From the NCBI GenBank assembly GCA_029718625.1, contig CM056381.1, positions 55,608,157 to 55,672,156 of the forward strand: a DNA stretch of 64,000 nt. Reading direction: 5' to 3'. This document shows, one piece after another, positions 1 through 11,480 of the stretch. Numbering within the stretch: position 1 is the first letter of the stretch; each line of letters opens with the position of its first letter. The notes beneath the pieces were generated by a model. The model did not search any database. It was not told the DNA's origin and was given only the letters and a program-made list of their open reading frames with translations. The stretch comes from Synaphobranchus kaupii. Taxonomy: Eukaryota > Chordata > Actinopteri > Anguilliformes > Synaphobranchidae. Made by a program: the position numbers and the translations under genes.

Positions 1-960
1 TGCTACCTATGCGTTCATGTCGGCATTAAGGATGTCTTAAACACAGCGAAACGCAGCTCTCAATAAACAGCATCACCAAATAGGCTAATTTCCTTCAATC
101 CAAATCAATGAACTAAGGCTGGGTGTTTGTCATGGAAGTCGCAGGTGCCATGATTCCGCTAATTCTGCCCTGTCTACCTTAACGTAGCCTACAGTGTTAT
201 TTATAGGCTAGGCTTCCGCATTTTAACCATATTGCCAAATTCTGGGCAAACAAAATGCGACAATGTGCATATATTCTGGAATGCGCTAGCTCAAGCATCG
301 CAATGTAGCCTATCAAAACAACACTTTAAAGACATAAAAATTGGTACACGGGAACCCTCATTTATCATTTTAGTAGTCTAGCCTAATGCAATATGAGCAT
401 TCTTTACGTGATTGACCGAATGAAGCCATTACATGCATTTTAGCCTACTCATGGGCTATTTGTAGGCTACATACCAGCCGGAAACTTCATTTGACTTTTT
501 TGAAACTCAAGCACTTACAGTTATTGTTGCTACAGCCCAAGGTAGCCTATTTTCCTTCCCTAAGTGACTACAGGAAGGCAGCCGCCACCTCCAAATGCCT
601 TACAGTTATATGGGAAAATACATGTTATACTGAAAATTGTTATTTAACTAATTAACTAACAATAAAAAGTACAAAATGAAATCACAACAGGCAGAAAGGT
701 TTGTTATTGTGGAAATCATTTCCATTCAAATGTATAAGGAATGGTTTCATGTTTTTATAAAACTGCCTTTTCATTATGAGTTGATTATATATTGTAGCTC
801 AGATTTTTTCCAGTTGTTATCCAAAATTATTGTTCAGTGTTCCCCAGTTAGGGGGTGGGTGGTTAGATAAATAAGTATAAAGTCCAGAATATAGTTCATA
901 TAAAAGGTTTTGAAAAGAAAAAAAGACAGGGAGGGGACTCATAAATTGCAATAGTAATTA
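1..960. other. AT-rich intergenic DNA, no gene seen
   Basis: No codon-like stretch, RNA gene or recognisable transposon coding sequence is visible. The short TAGGCTA-type motif is scattered here and across much of the window, so it looks like a base-composition habit of this genome rather than a discrete element. Confidence 0.5.
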
Positions 961-1113
961 ATTTTAGACTAGAAAATATGACATTTCCTATATGTAACAC
1001 ACTTCCAATCGAAGCCCCCGCCCACTTCCAGTTTTTTTATCCGAATACAGATACAGATACAGATAATTTTGATGGTCCAACAGATACAGATAATGGCATC
1101 GCTGCACACCCCT
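960..1113. mobile_element. hAT-type transposon end (fragment)
   Basis: The stretch has short ACAGAT tandem repeats and ends in CGCTGCACACCCCTA. Read from the other strand this is TAGGGGTGTGCAGCG, the style of terminal repeat seen in many hAT elements. No matching opposite end is visible upstream in the window, so this is a fragment or an element whose other end has decayed. No transposase is encoded here. Confidence 0.45.
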
Positions 1114-2890
1114 AATATATAGTCATGTGTAGCGCTTTTGTTAGCTGTATGTACGTCATAGGCTAGCTTTTCTCTTTACGCGTATGTGGTTTGCTGTATG
1201 GTGTAATTGCGCTGGTCATATGTCTTTGCTGCTTCAACGATTACGATTATTTTATACATTTATACCCAAACGTGGCAAGCAACCATGGAAAGAAGAGCGT
1301 TTATTTCACGGTTGCTCAGCTTTTGGAGGAGCTGAACCGCAGAGATTCTGGAGGTGAAGAAGTGAGTCCTCAGGCATAGTTGTGACTCTGTGGCATGGAC
1401 CCGTGCCTGGACATGTAAGTGTTTTTAAAAATATATAATACAAATTATTATTATTATTATTGTTATTATTATCATCATCATCACAATCATCAACAGTATG
1501 GAGCGCTATTATCTAGAGTATTTTTAGTTTGGTGATAAATGGATTCTCGCAGAAGTTCGCTAGTTAGCTTCTATGCTTCTATGTCACGCTTCTATGTCAC
1601 AGACTGGAGAGGAGCTCATGGCTGCTAAGGGGGTTTGTTTTGTAGCGTTCATTCGCAGTTTTTTTTTGTGTAGCAACCAACACAAGGGCTAGTTGTTGAA
1701 TTCACGCATGAAACTACATCCATTCTCAGTACTTTATTTCACGGTTCAGTCAAGACATTACAGTATTATAATAATGTAATTTAGTTTGTGCAAGCTAACA
1801 AACTAATTCATAAATCCTAGTTAGCTACGATTGCTAATTATGTTTTTAAATGTATATATATATGTATATAAAATATATGTGTGTGTGTGTGTATATATAT
1901 ATATATTTTTTTTCACTTCATTGTAATACTTGCCATATGTCCTTTTGAGATAATTAGTGTTCTCATTTTTTAGTGATTCTACTTAGTAATGTACTTGAAT
2001 CTGTCTTTTTCAGGGAGGACAGTGAAGACACCCATCCCCCACCTGACACCTAGGAGTAGGAGGTGGTAACAGACAGGTTTGCCAAATAAAGTGATGTATA
2101 ATTCATTACTTTTGCTGTAAAAAGTCATGTTGAAGGCTTGTTATAGATAAACCTGTTATTCTGCTGGCTTATGGGGCTCTGGTAAATCTAATTTTGAAAT
2201 ACAGTACCATTTTAAAAGTAAAGCAGATTGGTTGGATAACATTAGGGTAAGTAATCCTTTTCGGAGATGTATTTGGGCACGCTTTGTAAGAGAATACCCT
2301 CATACACATAAACACAAAACATGTGTAGGTTAATTTTCTTCAAATTTTGTATTACAAAAACTGTTTTAAACTGTTTAAGCTTTTGGGAAACCTGGGCCCC
2401 ATTTTGGGAAAATACCAATGGATAAGGAAAGACACAAGTGGACAACATATCAGTGCACTGGTATAAGCAATTCTGGCGTGCTCCAGTACTTTGAAGTTGA
2501 GATATTCAGTGATAAACTATAAAAACACAAGGCGTTTTGTACTTTTTTTTGTATTCTTATGTGTATTTTGTATAAACTGTACGTGACCACTTTGACATAA
2601 ATTTATTCTGTTCCAAATTTCTGAGTGGTACAAGCCTCTTCTTTCATTCAAACGTTCAACCATGGATGTGCAGTGAATAGTTTTTGAGATATTGGCACTT
2701 AAATTATACTAGTAAAAACTAGACGAAAATTGGGTCAAATGGGCCAAAGTAAATAGGGTTAACATAATAATAGTTAATAGTATGACATGTGCGAATAGAA
2801 TTTTGTGAACACAAGGATATCTATGCTCTGTAGGACCACACAGGTTTTGATAGAAATCCAAATATTCCAAATAAATAAAACTATAAATAC

Positions 2891-2921
<31 letters not shown>

Positions 2922-3720
2922 ATTTTATTCATTCTGTGCTTTTCACATCTGAATCAGAGTATTTCCACTATAAATTATTCTCATTTTGCAGTTTGATGTG
3001 GAACATAGTTTTCATACAGACCACATTCTCTTCATATGCTAAGATGAAAAAACACAGGGCCAAGTTGCATTAAATAATGTAGGAAAGTTTGGATAGCATT
3101 ATTTTGGAATAGAGCTAGTTTATTTAGTGTGAGCTACGATAGGCAATATTGTTAGTTGTAACTTGGCCACATTTTGATATCAATACTTTTAAAGGCAGGC
3201 CTAGTTTTTGCAAGTTGGAATTAAGGACTTATAGACAGCGCTCTGTAGGCTATGCGTGAGTAACTTGGCTTTTTTTACGTCAGAGACGTTTTTGTTCAGA
3301 TATCACTTATTTTTGGTAGCTAACTAATGATGAACAATGCATGAAGATAATGACATCGAGAGAGACGTGCATACAGAATAGTACATGCATTCCAAATAAA
3401 TGCATGCAGACATTCGCGTAACCATAACGCCCTCTACTGACGAGAATGGTAACATTTATCCTATTACCGATAGCCCACAATTACATTAAAAGAGTTTGTA
3501 GATGAGCTGTATTTAATGTCTAATGAAATACAATGAACAGCACCACCTGAACTATGGATCATGAAGAAGCATGTAAATTAATTAACCAAGTCTATATGGA
3601 GACATGCATGCACAATAGGCTAGACGCAAACACATTGTAGCTGAAAGAAATACATACAGTCTAAAATATGGAAATACAGTTTTAGGTTTAGTTTAGTTTT
3701 CTGTAGTGCAATGGATGTAT
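1114..3720. other. Non-coding stretch with microsatellites
   Basis: No supported gene. It holds a (TTA/ATC)n tract near 1,443-1,490, a TA/TG tract near 1,853-1,908 and an (ATA)n tract near 2,890-2,920. A short reading frame at 1,270-1,378 ends in an acidic serine-rich peptide next to donor-like GTGAGT and GTAAGT sites, and a CAG acceptor-like site lies near 2,013. No frame can be followed across them, so I do not call a gene. Confidence 0.45.
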
Positions 3721-3861
3721 AAGGCATGTTGATCCGAATATGCTTAACGGCTTATCGGTTAATTTGCATAATAATAAAAACCGGGTTGTCCTATTTCCCC
3801 AGGTGATTGAGCGAGAGAGCTGCTCTACTGTTGCTAACATTATAGTAGTATCCACATCAAA

Positions 3862-4026
3862 ATGAAACGCACAAACCGTAGCTCAGTTTGGAATAATTTT
3901 ACAAAGAAGGGGGATGACAAAGTTCAGTGTAAATTGTGCAAAAGGGTGCTCAAATACAGTAGCAGCACGAGCAACATGTTGAATCCTTTAAATACAGGGA
4001 CACATGCGTCCAAACAGACAAGCTAA
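3862..4026 (+). pseudogene. BED zinc-finger N-terminus of a hAT transposase
   Basis: The ATG opens a basic 54-residue peptide with the BED layout: an aromatic block (SVWNNF), then CKLC as the C-x2-C zinc pair, and a downstream His in GTHAS. BED fingers bind DNA ends in hAT transposases and in ZBED-type domesticated proteins. The frame stops after KQTS, just before the MITE insertion, so this is a truncated start rather than a working protein. The rest of the element supports transposon origin over a host ZBED gene. Confidence 0.6.
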
Positions 4027-4057
4027 CAGATTCCGATTCCCCAGACTGGCTACCTTA

Positions 4058-4680
4058 AAGCTGGGGACACATTACACTATTTTTTAGCCCGATTTGGCAA
4101 CGATTTGAGGTCGGGCAGAGTCTGTGGTAGTCCAGGCTAATACAGGCTAGTTACGCTGTAAAGTCGCAACTGTAATCGTTGTGTGTGTGGGAGTGAAATA
4201 CGTTACTGGAGTCTTGTCTCCTACGATCCCAGTCAGGAACGACACGATTTTATCAGACACGCTTGATTTTATCGGGGTTAGTCTTCGCATAATCCTGTGG
4301 TTTGCGCTGGCCAAAGACTGAAATTGCTACGGGAATTTTCAACAGCCAATTAAAAGTGAGTTTGCGACAGAGGAAGGCAGAGGTGGAAAAATATGGAAGT
4401 AAACAGCAAATCCAACGTTCAGATGGCTGAGCCGAATAAATATGTTTTTTGGAATACTACAAATTAGGAGCGATTTGTAGCAGACACATGAGCGTGTCTG
4501 TCTGTATAATGTCAACTCTGCAAGTTACCATAACAATACTGACAAAGTTGCAAGTTGCCATCGTTATGTGTGTGCGACACAAGAGACTGAAAATCTGCAT
4601 ATGACATTTGTTAAATGTGTGGTACTCATTATTGTCATTGTCGCTTACGATTGGAAAAGTCATGTAATGTGTCCCCAGCT
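4058..4680. mobile_element. TTA-flanked MITE (PIF/Harbinger type) inside the hAT relic
   Basis: The left end reads AAGCTGGGGACACATTACA. The right end is its near-perfect inverse, TGTAATGTGTCCCCAGCT. TTA stands on both sides (4,055-4,057 and 4,681-4,683), the 3-bp target typical of PIF/Harbinger elements. The 623-bp interior has no long frame, so it is non-autonomous. It separates the BED start from the hATC end and therefore inserted after the hAT element. Confidence 0.75.
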
Positions 4681-4683
4681 TTA

Positions 4684-4833
4684 GCCAGATGCTATCTGCG
4701 TGTGACGGGGACATCCGTGCCCCAGGAGCGGGTGTTCTCGGCAGCGAATCTTACCGTAAACAGACTAGCATACGCACAGATTAACACCAGAACATGTCAA
4801 CATGTTAATCTTCTTGAACAAAAATGTGTAGGC
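4684..4833 (+). pseudogene. hAT C-terminal dimerisation domain remnant
   Basis: The frame reads through TSVPQERVFSAAN, the hallmark of the hAT family dimerisation domain (hATC), followed by a short Leu/Asn helix ending in a stop. In hAT transposases this C-terminal block mediates oligomerisation. It directly follows the right edge of the MITE, so the catalytic core between BED and hATC is absent. Not functional. Confidence 0.75.
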
Positions 4834-5197
4834 TAGCTAATAAGTAGACTAAATTTTATTTAGTTTAGCCTAGTTCAGGTCATAGCCTAATTAAATTTTT
4901 TTCCCCCCTCAAGAGATCCGGCTATAGCATAGGGCTACAATGCAGGCTGCTATTTGTAGGCTATACAATTTATATTACAGCTTATTATTTGTTATGTTGA
5001 ATGTTCCATTTTGAAAGCAATAAATACCATTCTGAGAAACATCCATTCTGTGTATGCATGCATTTTTAATTCGGGGGTTTTGGGTTGGGTATTATGTGGG
5101 TCATAACTGTAGAATGTTTCAGCATTTCTAACCGTTAATTAACCGAATAATGATGTTGGCTAACCGGTTGCAAAACTATCCGCTATCAACATCCCTA

Positions 5198-5960
5198 CTT
5201 CGTAGTAGCCTAGCTTGTACCTGCTTCCTGACTAGCAGCTGACTGACGTTTCTCTGGCAAAACTAACGGTGGCTAACAAGCTTAATTGGACAACGCATAT
5301 TTCCCAGGAATCTTAGCCAGCAGGAAAACAATAGATAATACTAAGAAAGTAGCCTACCAGAGATTATTCTTCTGATTATTATTATAATTAAAAGTGTTTG
5401 CAGTAAGATACATTGTCTGCAGAGTAGCATACACTAGAGCAATGTTCGGAGGCTATAGTCATTTTTTTAAAGTGACTAACCATGAATCAGATATGTTTAG
5501 GGCTTGGAGGTTTATAAATTATAAAAGGCATTGCAGCTTATAGTAGGCTATCGTCAATTCTTAATGTATTATCGTAAATTCTTAATTTTCCAAGTAGTTA
5601 ATTTTATGGTGACATTGTGTTATGTGTGAAAATGATAAAGTGAACAGAGCTGAACTAAAGAAATGAATGAATAAAGAAATGTTGGCCGAGGCAAGGGTAC
5701 GTTGAGGTTCGGTTTCCACAGTCGGTCAGTCATGACCGCAAGAGCAGAGCGTAACACCCTCCCCAAACCAGACAAGAGCGAGCGTCCGGTCTGGGGAGGG
5801 TGTGATATAGTACAAGAGAAATACAAGTGAAACATTGAACAGTTAATATTGGAAACCTCTTTTGCCTTTGCAATAAAAATACGTTAATGTGAAAATAATA
5901 ACAGTCTAATAAATGAAAAGTACTTAACAGTTTCACATTGTTTTTGTGGAAAATAAGCAT
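5198..5960. other. Non-coding stretch with a GC-rich hairpin
   Basis: No gene is seen. The one structured item is an inverted repeat at about 5,753-5,804: CACCCTCCCCAAACCAGAC pairs, with two mismatches, with GTCCGGTCTGGGGAGGGTG across a roughly 13-base loop. Confidence 0.5.
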
Positions 5961-6032
5961 GTGCCCTGCAGGGCTCGAACCCACAATCCTCTGTGTGAGA
6001 GACAGCAACTCTAACCATTAGGCCACAGTAGC
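5961..6032 (-). tRNA. tRNA-Glu(CTC)-like sequence, probably pseudogene or SINE head
   Basis: On the minus strand TGGCCTAATGG fits the internal A box and GGTTCGAGCCC fits the B box, at normal tRNA spacing. Between them a stem of CTGT/ACAG encloses a seven-base loop CTCTCAC, giving anticodon CTC (Glu). The T arm pairs with one G-T wobble. The predicted acceptor halves (GCTACTG and AGGGCAC) do not pair, so a working tRNA is unlikely. A decayed tRNA copy or the head of a tRNA-derived SINE fits better. Confidence 0.55.
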
Positions 6033-6536
6033 TTCTTGGAAAGCATGAAGCCATTAGCTACATTAACATTAACATACACTAGTATGAAGCATTTTTATTG
6101 GGCGATAAGCTTGAAGAGCAGGTATACGGACCATACCCTCAAAGAATAATTCTCCCCTTTGGATAACATCGCGACGGAGTCAGGCAGTCTGGCAGGAAAA
6201 ATAAGAAGAAGAAGCGGAAGAGGAAGGAGAAAAATGGCAAAATAACCCAAGTTTGGGGCTTTATTGTGTGGATGTGTGAAGTTGTATCTGAATGCTGTGT
6301 GGTTACATGAGGCCAGAACATACAGAAGTTAATGTTTTTAAGGGCTGAGAGTCTATGGTCATTGTGGTTACTTCTGTAAGAAACCCTGAAAAATGCCAAA
6401 CTCTGTGCTGTATAGGTATGGGGCATGCCCCACCAAGCCGTAACTTGGCGGATGGCATACCTGCCATCCCAATAACATAATAGTATGAAAATGATCTTAC
6501 TCATCTAGTATGGAATGAGCATCCAATTGGTCAGGC
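6033..6536. other. Non-coding stretch, nothing recognised
   Basis: An open frame on the minus strand here is rich in stretches such as FLFRFFFLFFLP, arising from A/G-rich DNA. It resembles no known domain, so I do not treat it as a gene. Confidence 0.4.
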
Positions 6537-7245
6537 TGGAAATGGCTGTAAGTCAGGGTCTGAGGTATCAAACGGGCCTCAAACCATCACTCTGCTGCCA
6601 GATATGCAGTAGATGTGGATGGATCACTTTAAGGGTTGTTTCTCCTGACAAATTTTCCTATTGAACTCTATGGAAAAATAAGTCAGGAGAAGAAACCCTT
6701 CAAGTTATGCATTCATATCTCCTGCATATCTGGCAGCAGAGTGATGGTTTAAGGCTTGTTTGATACATCTTGATGACTTAGAGCCATTTAGCCAACCATG
6801 TGTTCTATACTTATTCCAATGTAATTTACAGCTAAATCTAGTCCCATCCCATAGAGATCCATTCAAATGCAGAGAGGTTATAGTATTGCTTGTAGGAGTA
6901 CCAGAAAATAAGATATCAAGAGTCTTTTGATATTGTTGGGTCACAGACAGGAAGTCATGGCATGCAAAGGATATGTGACCACATATTAAAAATGATTACT
7001 TTATTCTACATTATGTTTAACTGTCCAATATTTTTTGATGCCCGAAAATGGGGAGGACTATGTACAAAAGGTTCTATAATTTCTAAACGTTTCCGGCGAT
7101 ATGGATGGAAATACCCTCAAATTAAAGCTGACAGTCTGCACTTCAATCTCATCGTCATTGTATCCTTTCAAACTCAAAGTGCTAGAGTACAGAACCAAAT
7201 AACAATAAATGTGTGACTGTCCAATAAATTATGGTGCTCACTGTA
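6537..7245. mobile_element. Tc1/mariner-type palindromic element, copy 1 (left side truncated)
   Basis: The core is a large inverted repeat centred near 6,665: TCTCCTGACAAATTTTCC on one side and AAAAATAAGTCAGGAGA on the other, with arms reading outwards through the same sequence on opposite strands. The right end is CTCACTGTA with TA at 7,244-7,245, as expected of Tc1/mariner ends. A fuller relative lies at 59,011-59,925. No transposase frame remains. The left arm is cut near 6,537. Confidence 0.65.
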
Positions 7246-7957
7246 TGTTCCTGAGTCTAATACTGACATTCTCAACCTTTCTAAGTTATGTAATATAATG
7301 CAATGTAATGACTTATAATAAATACCACTACACAGAAAAACTATTCTTAAGCTCCAAACTTTTAATACTTTAATACTTTAGGTTTAGCTGTTTAACAGCA
7401 TGTACATGAGAGGTTGGCAGAATGAAGCAATAACATCCACCCTTTCCCAGTTCCTATACATCCATATTAAAAAAGTACATGCTTGGTTAAGTCTGTTGTA
7501 AATTATTTAATGGTGATAAAGAGGGAGATGAGGTAAAAGTTGTCAGATTGGTACTAGATACCAATATATTTTGGGGCTGACTTACATAAGTGTTGCTGTG
7601 TCCAGTAAAAAAAATCTGGGAATGTGCTGATTGGATTCTATATTTTAATTACAGAGACACAATATTTACAGTTCATTAGTAATGGGCTACCAAATGCAGT
7701 GACTTGAAAAAACAATGTCATTTCTATTTTAACTTGTTTTGTATTATTTGTTTGAACATAAGTGTAAATTATCCATAGAATTACATTGTTTGAATCAGCT
7801 TCATCAATATTGCATGTAAAACTATTGTTGTCCACTTGGAGAAAATTTGGCTAAGCTGTAATTCCATTTGCAGGCCGATAGGTTTGCCCTATGTATTCCA
7901 CTTTTCCGCATGAACAAAAGCTGCATAAGTAAAAAGACAGCCGAAGACAGGAGTCAC
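7246..7957. other. AT-rich non-coding stretch
   Basis: No gene or clear repeat boundary is visible. A tract near 7,285-7,320 has the ATGTAAT flavour of fish SINE tails but no SINE body next to it. Confidence 0.4.
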
Positions 7958-8196
7958 ATGACTGGTTATTGTTTATATTCACAGAATCCGCTTCGTTTGC
8001 ATTTGTATACGTGCTAGAAGTGTCATTTTGAGACTGTTTTAGCTGCCCTATAGAAGTGAATGGAGAGCAACAAATACCCTATTCTGGATCATAACCCCAG
8101 GGGAGCACAGAGCAACTAACGATCGTATTTCGCCACCATTTGGACACATATCATGGCCAGGTAACTACACAACCCAAAAGTTCAGTTGTGCTTTAA
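7958..8196 (+). mobile_element. Palindromic family A, single right arm (copy 1)
   Basis: This repeats the right arm of the elements at 9,425-10,896 and 29,252-34,850: it runs from GACTGGTTATTG through AGTGAATGGAGAGC to the terminal TTCAGTTGTGCTTTAA. The matching left arm is absent, so this copy is half an element. Non-coding. Confidence 0.8.
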
Positions 8197-8610
8197 GTCA
8201 CCCATACCAGGATGAATGAAGGGAAACAAAGCATTAACTTGTGCTGAGATTTGACTTAGGCCAGTGTCAATTCAACTTCGATCCTGATGCTCATTCTCAC
8301 AATGTGAATTGAATTCAGCTTTTGGTAGTACATTCTCACTCAGTGTTAATCAAACTCAACTTAGAAAAAAATCAAAGGCAGCCCTTGATCGGCTTTTCTC
8401 ACACAGTAACGATCTGCAGTCTAAAGCTCTCTCTGAAGAAGAGACCTCTTTTGACGCAGCTTACACTGAAACTGCCAGCTCAGGACTCTGTGAGATCCCT
8501 GCACTCTGTATCAAGATCGCTGCACTGAATATCAATAACCCTGCATTGCTTCTCACACCATGCAGCTACTGATAATGGCAGCTTCCTGCTAGGTCATCAT
8601 TATTTTTCCT
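8197..8610. other. Non-coding stretch, nothing recognised
   Basis: Two overlapping short frames cover this stretch in different registers. Neither resembles a known domain nor has a convincing start context. Confidence 0.4.
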
Positions 8611-8614
8611 TTTA

Positions 8615-8812
8615 AAAGGAGAGTGAGATAGTCTGCCCTCCTTTTGTATTTTTTGCTTTATTAAGACGGGTAGAAAGCAGAGAGGGTAATAGATAGAGGA
8701 GGGATCACAGCTTAGAAAGTGCCATGCTGGGGGATCAAGCCCCCACCCTCCCAGATGGAATCGTATATGATTCAATACATGGCTGCCCTACAGACTGCGC
8801 CACACATCTTGC
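8615..8812 (-). mobile_element. tRNA-derived SINE (minus strand)
   Basis: On the minus strand a tRNA-like head starts GTGTGGCGCAGTCTGTAGGG (A-box-like) and contains GGGCTTGATCCCC (B-box-like). A non-coding body follows, then an A-rich end (TTAATAAAGCAAAAAATAC). Head, body and A-rich tail in that order are the SINE plan. Family not identified. Confidence 0.55.
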
Positions 8813-9424
8813 CAGAACAGTCAACATTATTGACATCTGTGTGATAATCATATCACCATCGTCCCCATCGTCAGTATTACCTTAAAGGAAATTTAAATGT
8901 AATGTAAATTATTCAAGTATAATTCAAATGATAACTGATTGCATGTGTTATTGTAAATTAACTTTGATTTAATTCCTTAAATTCTGAAGAAAAAAACTAA
9001 TTTTACTTTAAAAAATGTTACAAATATAATTACGGCAGTTAAGGTTATACAAGTTAAAGCTAAAGTTTTATTAGAATAATCCCCCCCCCCCACCTAAAAA
9101 AAACTGACATTTGAGCAAAGTCAACAAAGATTATTATCATACATGAAAAACGGAAAAAGCAAAAACTAAAAGTGAACAAAAAAAAAACATTTATAAACTG
9201 AAACAAAAATAAGAAACACGCCTATCTAAGAAACTAAAACTAAATGTAAATCTTTGCCTCTAAAAGTAAATAAAATTAAACAAAAGTTACAATTTTATTA
9301 TTGGACAAAAGAGACTCATTACTTTGAATACATTATCAACATTGTTCCATTAAAGTCATCAAAATTTTCTTGTTAAGTACATGGTAATTTATTGTTAAAA
9401 CCTTTTAACCTTGCATTTAATGGC
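8813..9424. other. A-rich non-coding stretch
   Basis: AT-rich, with a run of C near 9,082-9,091 and long A-rich stretches. No gene or bounded repeat seen. Confidence 0.45.
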
Positions 9425-10896
9425 TTAAAGCACAACTGTTGGGTTGTGTAGTTACCTGACCATGATATGAGTACAAATGGTGGCAAAATATGTTCGTTAG
9501 TAGCTCTGTGTTCCCCTGGGGTGATAATCCAGAATACGGTATTTGTCGCTCTCCATTCACTTCTATAGGGCAGTTAAAACGGTCTCAAAATGACAATACG
9601 AGCACTTATACGAACGTGAACGATAACCAGTCCTCGAACATATTTTTTTTCGTGTAATTAAAATTAGTTATAAAAGTACTAGTTTCTTCAATGTTGTTGT
9701 CAAGCTACCAGAAAAGACTCGCAAAATGTCGGCAGGTCGGTTTGTTTACCATAGATATATACTATCAGGAACGCTTGCTTCCATGGAAATTTGGAACAAT
9801 GAGTGGTTTCTGACACATCGGTGCATTAACACTGTTTCTGGCACAAGAATTACCTTCCGGATCTACGTTTCAAATAAAATACGAAAAAGCCAGGAAAAGG
9901 CCATTTAATAAAAATAAAAAAATACGTAAGAGGATGTGAGGTGGGAGAGTAGGGTCGGAGGACCAGACGCGACAGAAGGAATCTAAAAGTCTTCACAAAT
10001 GAAGGCCACTGGAATGGAAGAATCTTCCGTACAAGGGAAAGGAAAAAAAGGACAAAATAAACAGTCTCCCACTCTCAATATCAGAGAGTAATTAGGGGAG
10101 AGACTGGAAACAGGGAGAAAATAAAGCAACCCGCAAATAAACGGGTGAATAAACTCGTAGAGTAGAGTACCGACAAAACAAAAGAAACGAAACTAAGCCT
10201 CTCACTCTCATTAAGAGAACAGATAAAGAGAGGCAACAAGAGAACGGTAAAACAAAACACTGTCTTAGCAAACTAGTAAAGACAACGAAGAAAACAAGGA
10301 AAAACGAGGAAACAATGCTACAGAGAAGGAAGAAACTTCTAAAAAAACTCTAAAGCAGTGTTGGCCTGACCCGCGTTACACCCAAAATAAGGCTATGGTG
10401 TAAAGCGGTCTTCCTAAAGTGCCTGTTCCTATACCATACCGGCTTTGTATAAGAAAAGAGATCAATACAGAAGCACCGAAGAGCCGGAAGTGCGGCACTT
10501 AAATAGCCGGCAGGTAATAATGACAGGTGAAGCCACTGAGTGCCGAGAAACAACGAAACGGAGACGGAAAAAATCCGATATATCGCCCAGAGCCGCCTCG
10601 GGGAAGGACAATCGCAGAAACAGGAGAGGCTGCAAAAACCATGACAGAGGACTGGTTATTGTTTGTATTGACAGAATCCGCTTCGTTCCCGTTCATATAC
10701 GTGATAGAAGTGTCGTTTTGAGACCATTTTATCTGCCCTATAGAAGTGAATGGAGAGCGACAAATACCCTATTCTGGATTATCATCCCAGGGGAACACAG
10801 AGCAACTAACAAACATATTTCGCCACCATTTGGACTCATATCATGGTCAGGTAACTACACAACCCAAAGTTCGACCAAAGTTCAGTTGTGCTTTAA
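9425..10896. mobile_element. Palindromic family A, full copy with TTAA-type ends (copy 2)
   Basis: It starts TTAAAGCACAACTG and ends CAGTTGTGCTTTAA. Arms of roughly 200-230 bp read the same on opposite strands (GTGATAATCCAGAATA inverted against TATTCTGGATTATCATCCC). TTAA at both ends would fit a piggyBac-like TTAA target, but another copy suggests an 8-bp duplication instead. The centre carries about 300 bp of unique AT-rich DNA and a solo LTR (9,935-10,646). No transposase frame is present. Confidence 0.75.
9935..10646 (-). mobile_element. Solo LTR with GAGGA target duplication
   Basis: The block runs from TGTGAGGTGGG to CCATGACA, so it has the TG...CA ends of an LTR. It is flanked by a perfect 5-bp duplication, GAGGA, at 9,930-9,934 and 10,647-10,651. 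No internal coding region accompanies it, so it is a solo LTR left by recombination. A TATA-like TATTTAA near 10,497 favours minus orientation. It interrupts the central part of the surrounding palindrome. Confidence 0.8.
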
Positions 10897-10989
10897 GAAA
10901 GAAACATGCAAATTCCCCACTTGGAACGAAAACTAAAACAAATAACATGGAAAACTAAAAAAGATGGTTCTTTGGCTTGTCTCCATAGG

Positions 10990-11480
10990 GTAACCCTTTT
11001 TAATTCTGTATGGAACCCAATACTGGCCCTTTTCCACCGGCAGAACCTTTTCCAGAACTCAGGAACATTTTGGTTTTCCACCTCTAGGAACCTGGGCTCA
11101 TTTTGTTCATGAGGCATGGTTCCTATTCCTCTTTTTAGTCCCTGCTCAAAAGGTAGGACTTTTTGATAGTCTACAAACTATTGCGATGGAGCTTGCAGTA
11201 CTGAACAACACTAATTGGTTAAACGCAATATCCGCAAGAATCACCAAGCACCATTTTTAAATACCAGCAACAAAAAAACATTTAGCAGCAGCTAGACAGC
11301 AAGCCAGTCTTCAAATGGAAAGAAATGGAAATGGAAAAACAAAACCAGACAAAATCATGGACTAACGACAAGGTGCAAACTTTAATCTGAATGTCTTCTT
11401 CAGACGAGATACTGAGGGATTTTCAGTCAGCAACTGTAATGAAAAGGTGTACCAAAAGATATGCATTTAGCTGAAATTTT
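10990..11480 (+). pseudogene. PIF/Harbinger Myb-like protein fragment
   Basis: From about 11,358 the DNA encodes, across frameshifts and a stop, WTNDKVQTL, then SSDEILRDFQ, then NEKVYQKI. That spacing matches the Myb/SANT-like DNA-binding protein that accompanies Harbinger transposases. The preceding stretch (GGCCCTTTTCCACCGGCAGA and a partly complementary block) could be part of the same element's end. The frame is broken and only the N-terminal third is visible. Confidence 0.5.

Larger units (their letters stand above)
3723..5197 (+). mobile_element. hAT-type transposon relic (BED/hATC class), internally deleted
   Basis: The left part contains GCATGTTGAT and the right end reads ATCAACATCCC, an imperfect inverted repeat. 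Between them lie a BED zinc-finger start (3,862) and a hAT dimerisation-domain end (to 4,833), so the two extremes of a transposase survive while the catalytic middle is gone. A MITE at 4,058-4,680 sits exactly between the two coding remnants. I could not define a clean 8-bp target duplication. Confidence 0.65.

Noticed and set aside
1191..2060. Short acidic peptide with donor- and acceptor-like sites, piggyBac-like N-terminus in style
   Set aside because: The frame does not continue across the candidate splice sites without a stop, and no transposase core follows.
10445..10936. 163-residue basic frame
   Set aside because: It spans the junction between a solo LTR and the palindrome arm, so it is a chance frame through two unrelated repeats.
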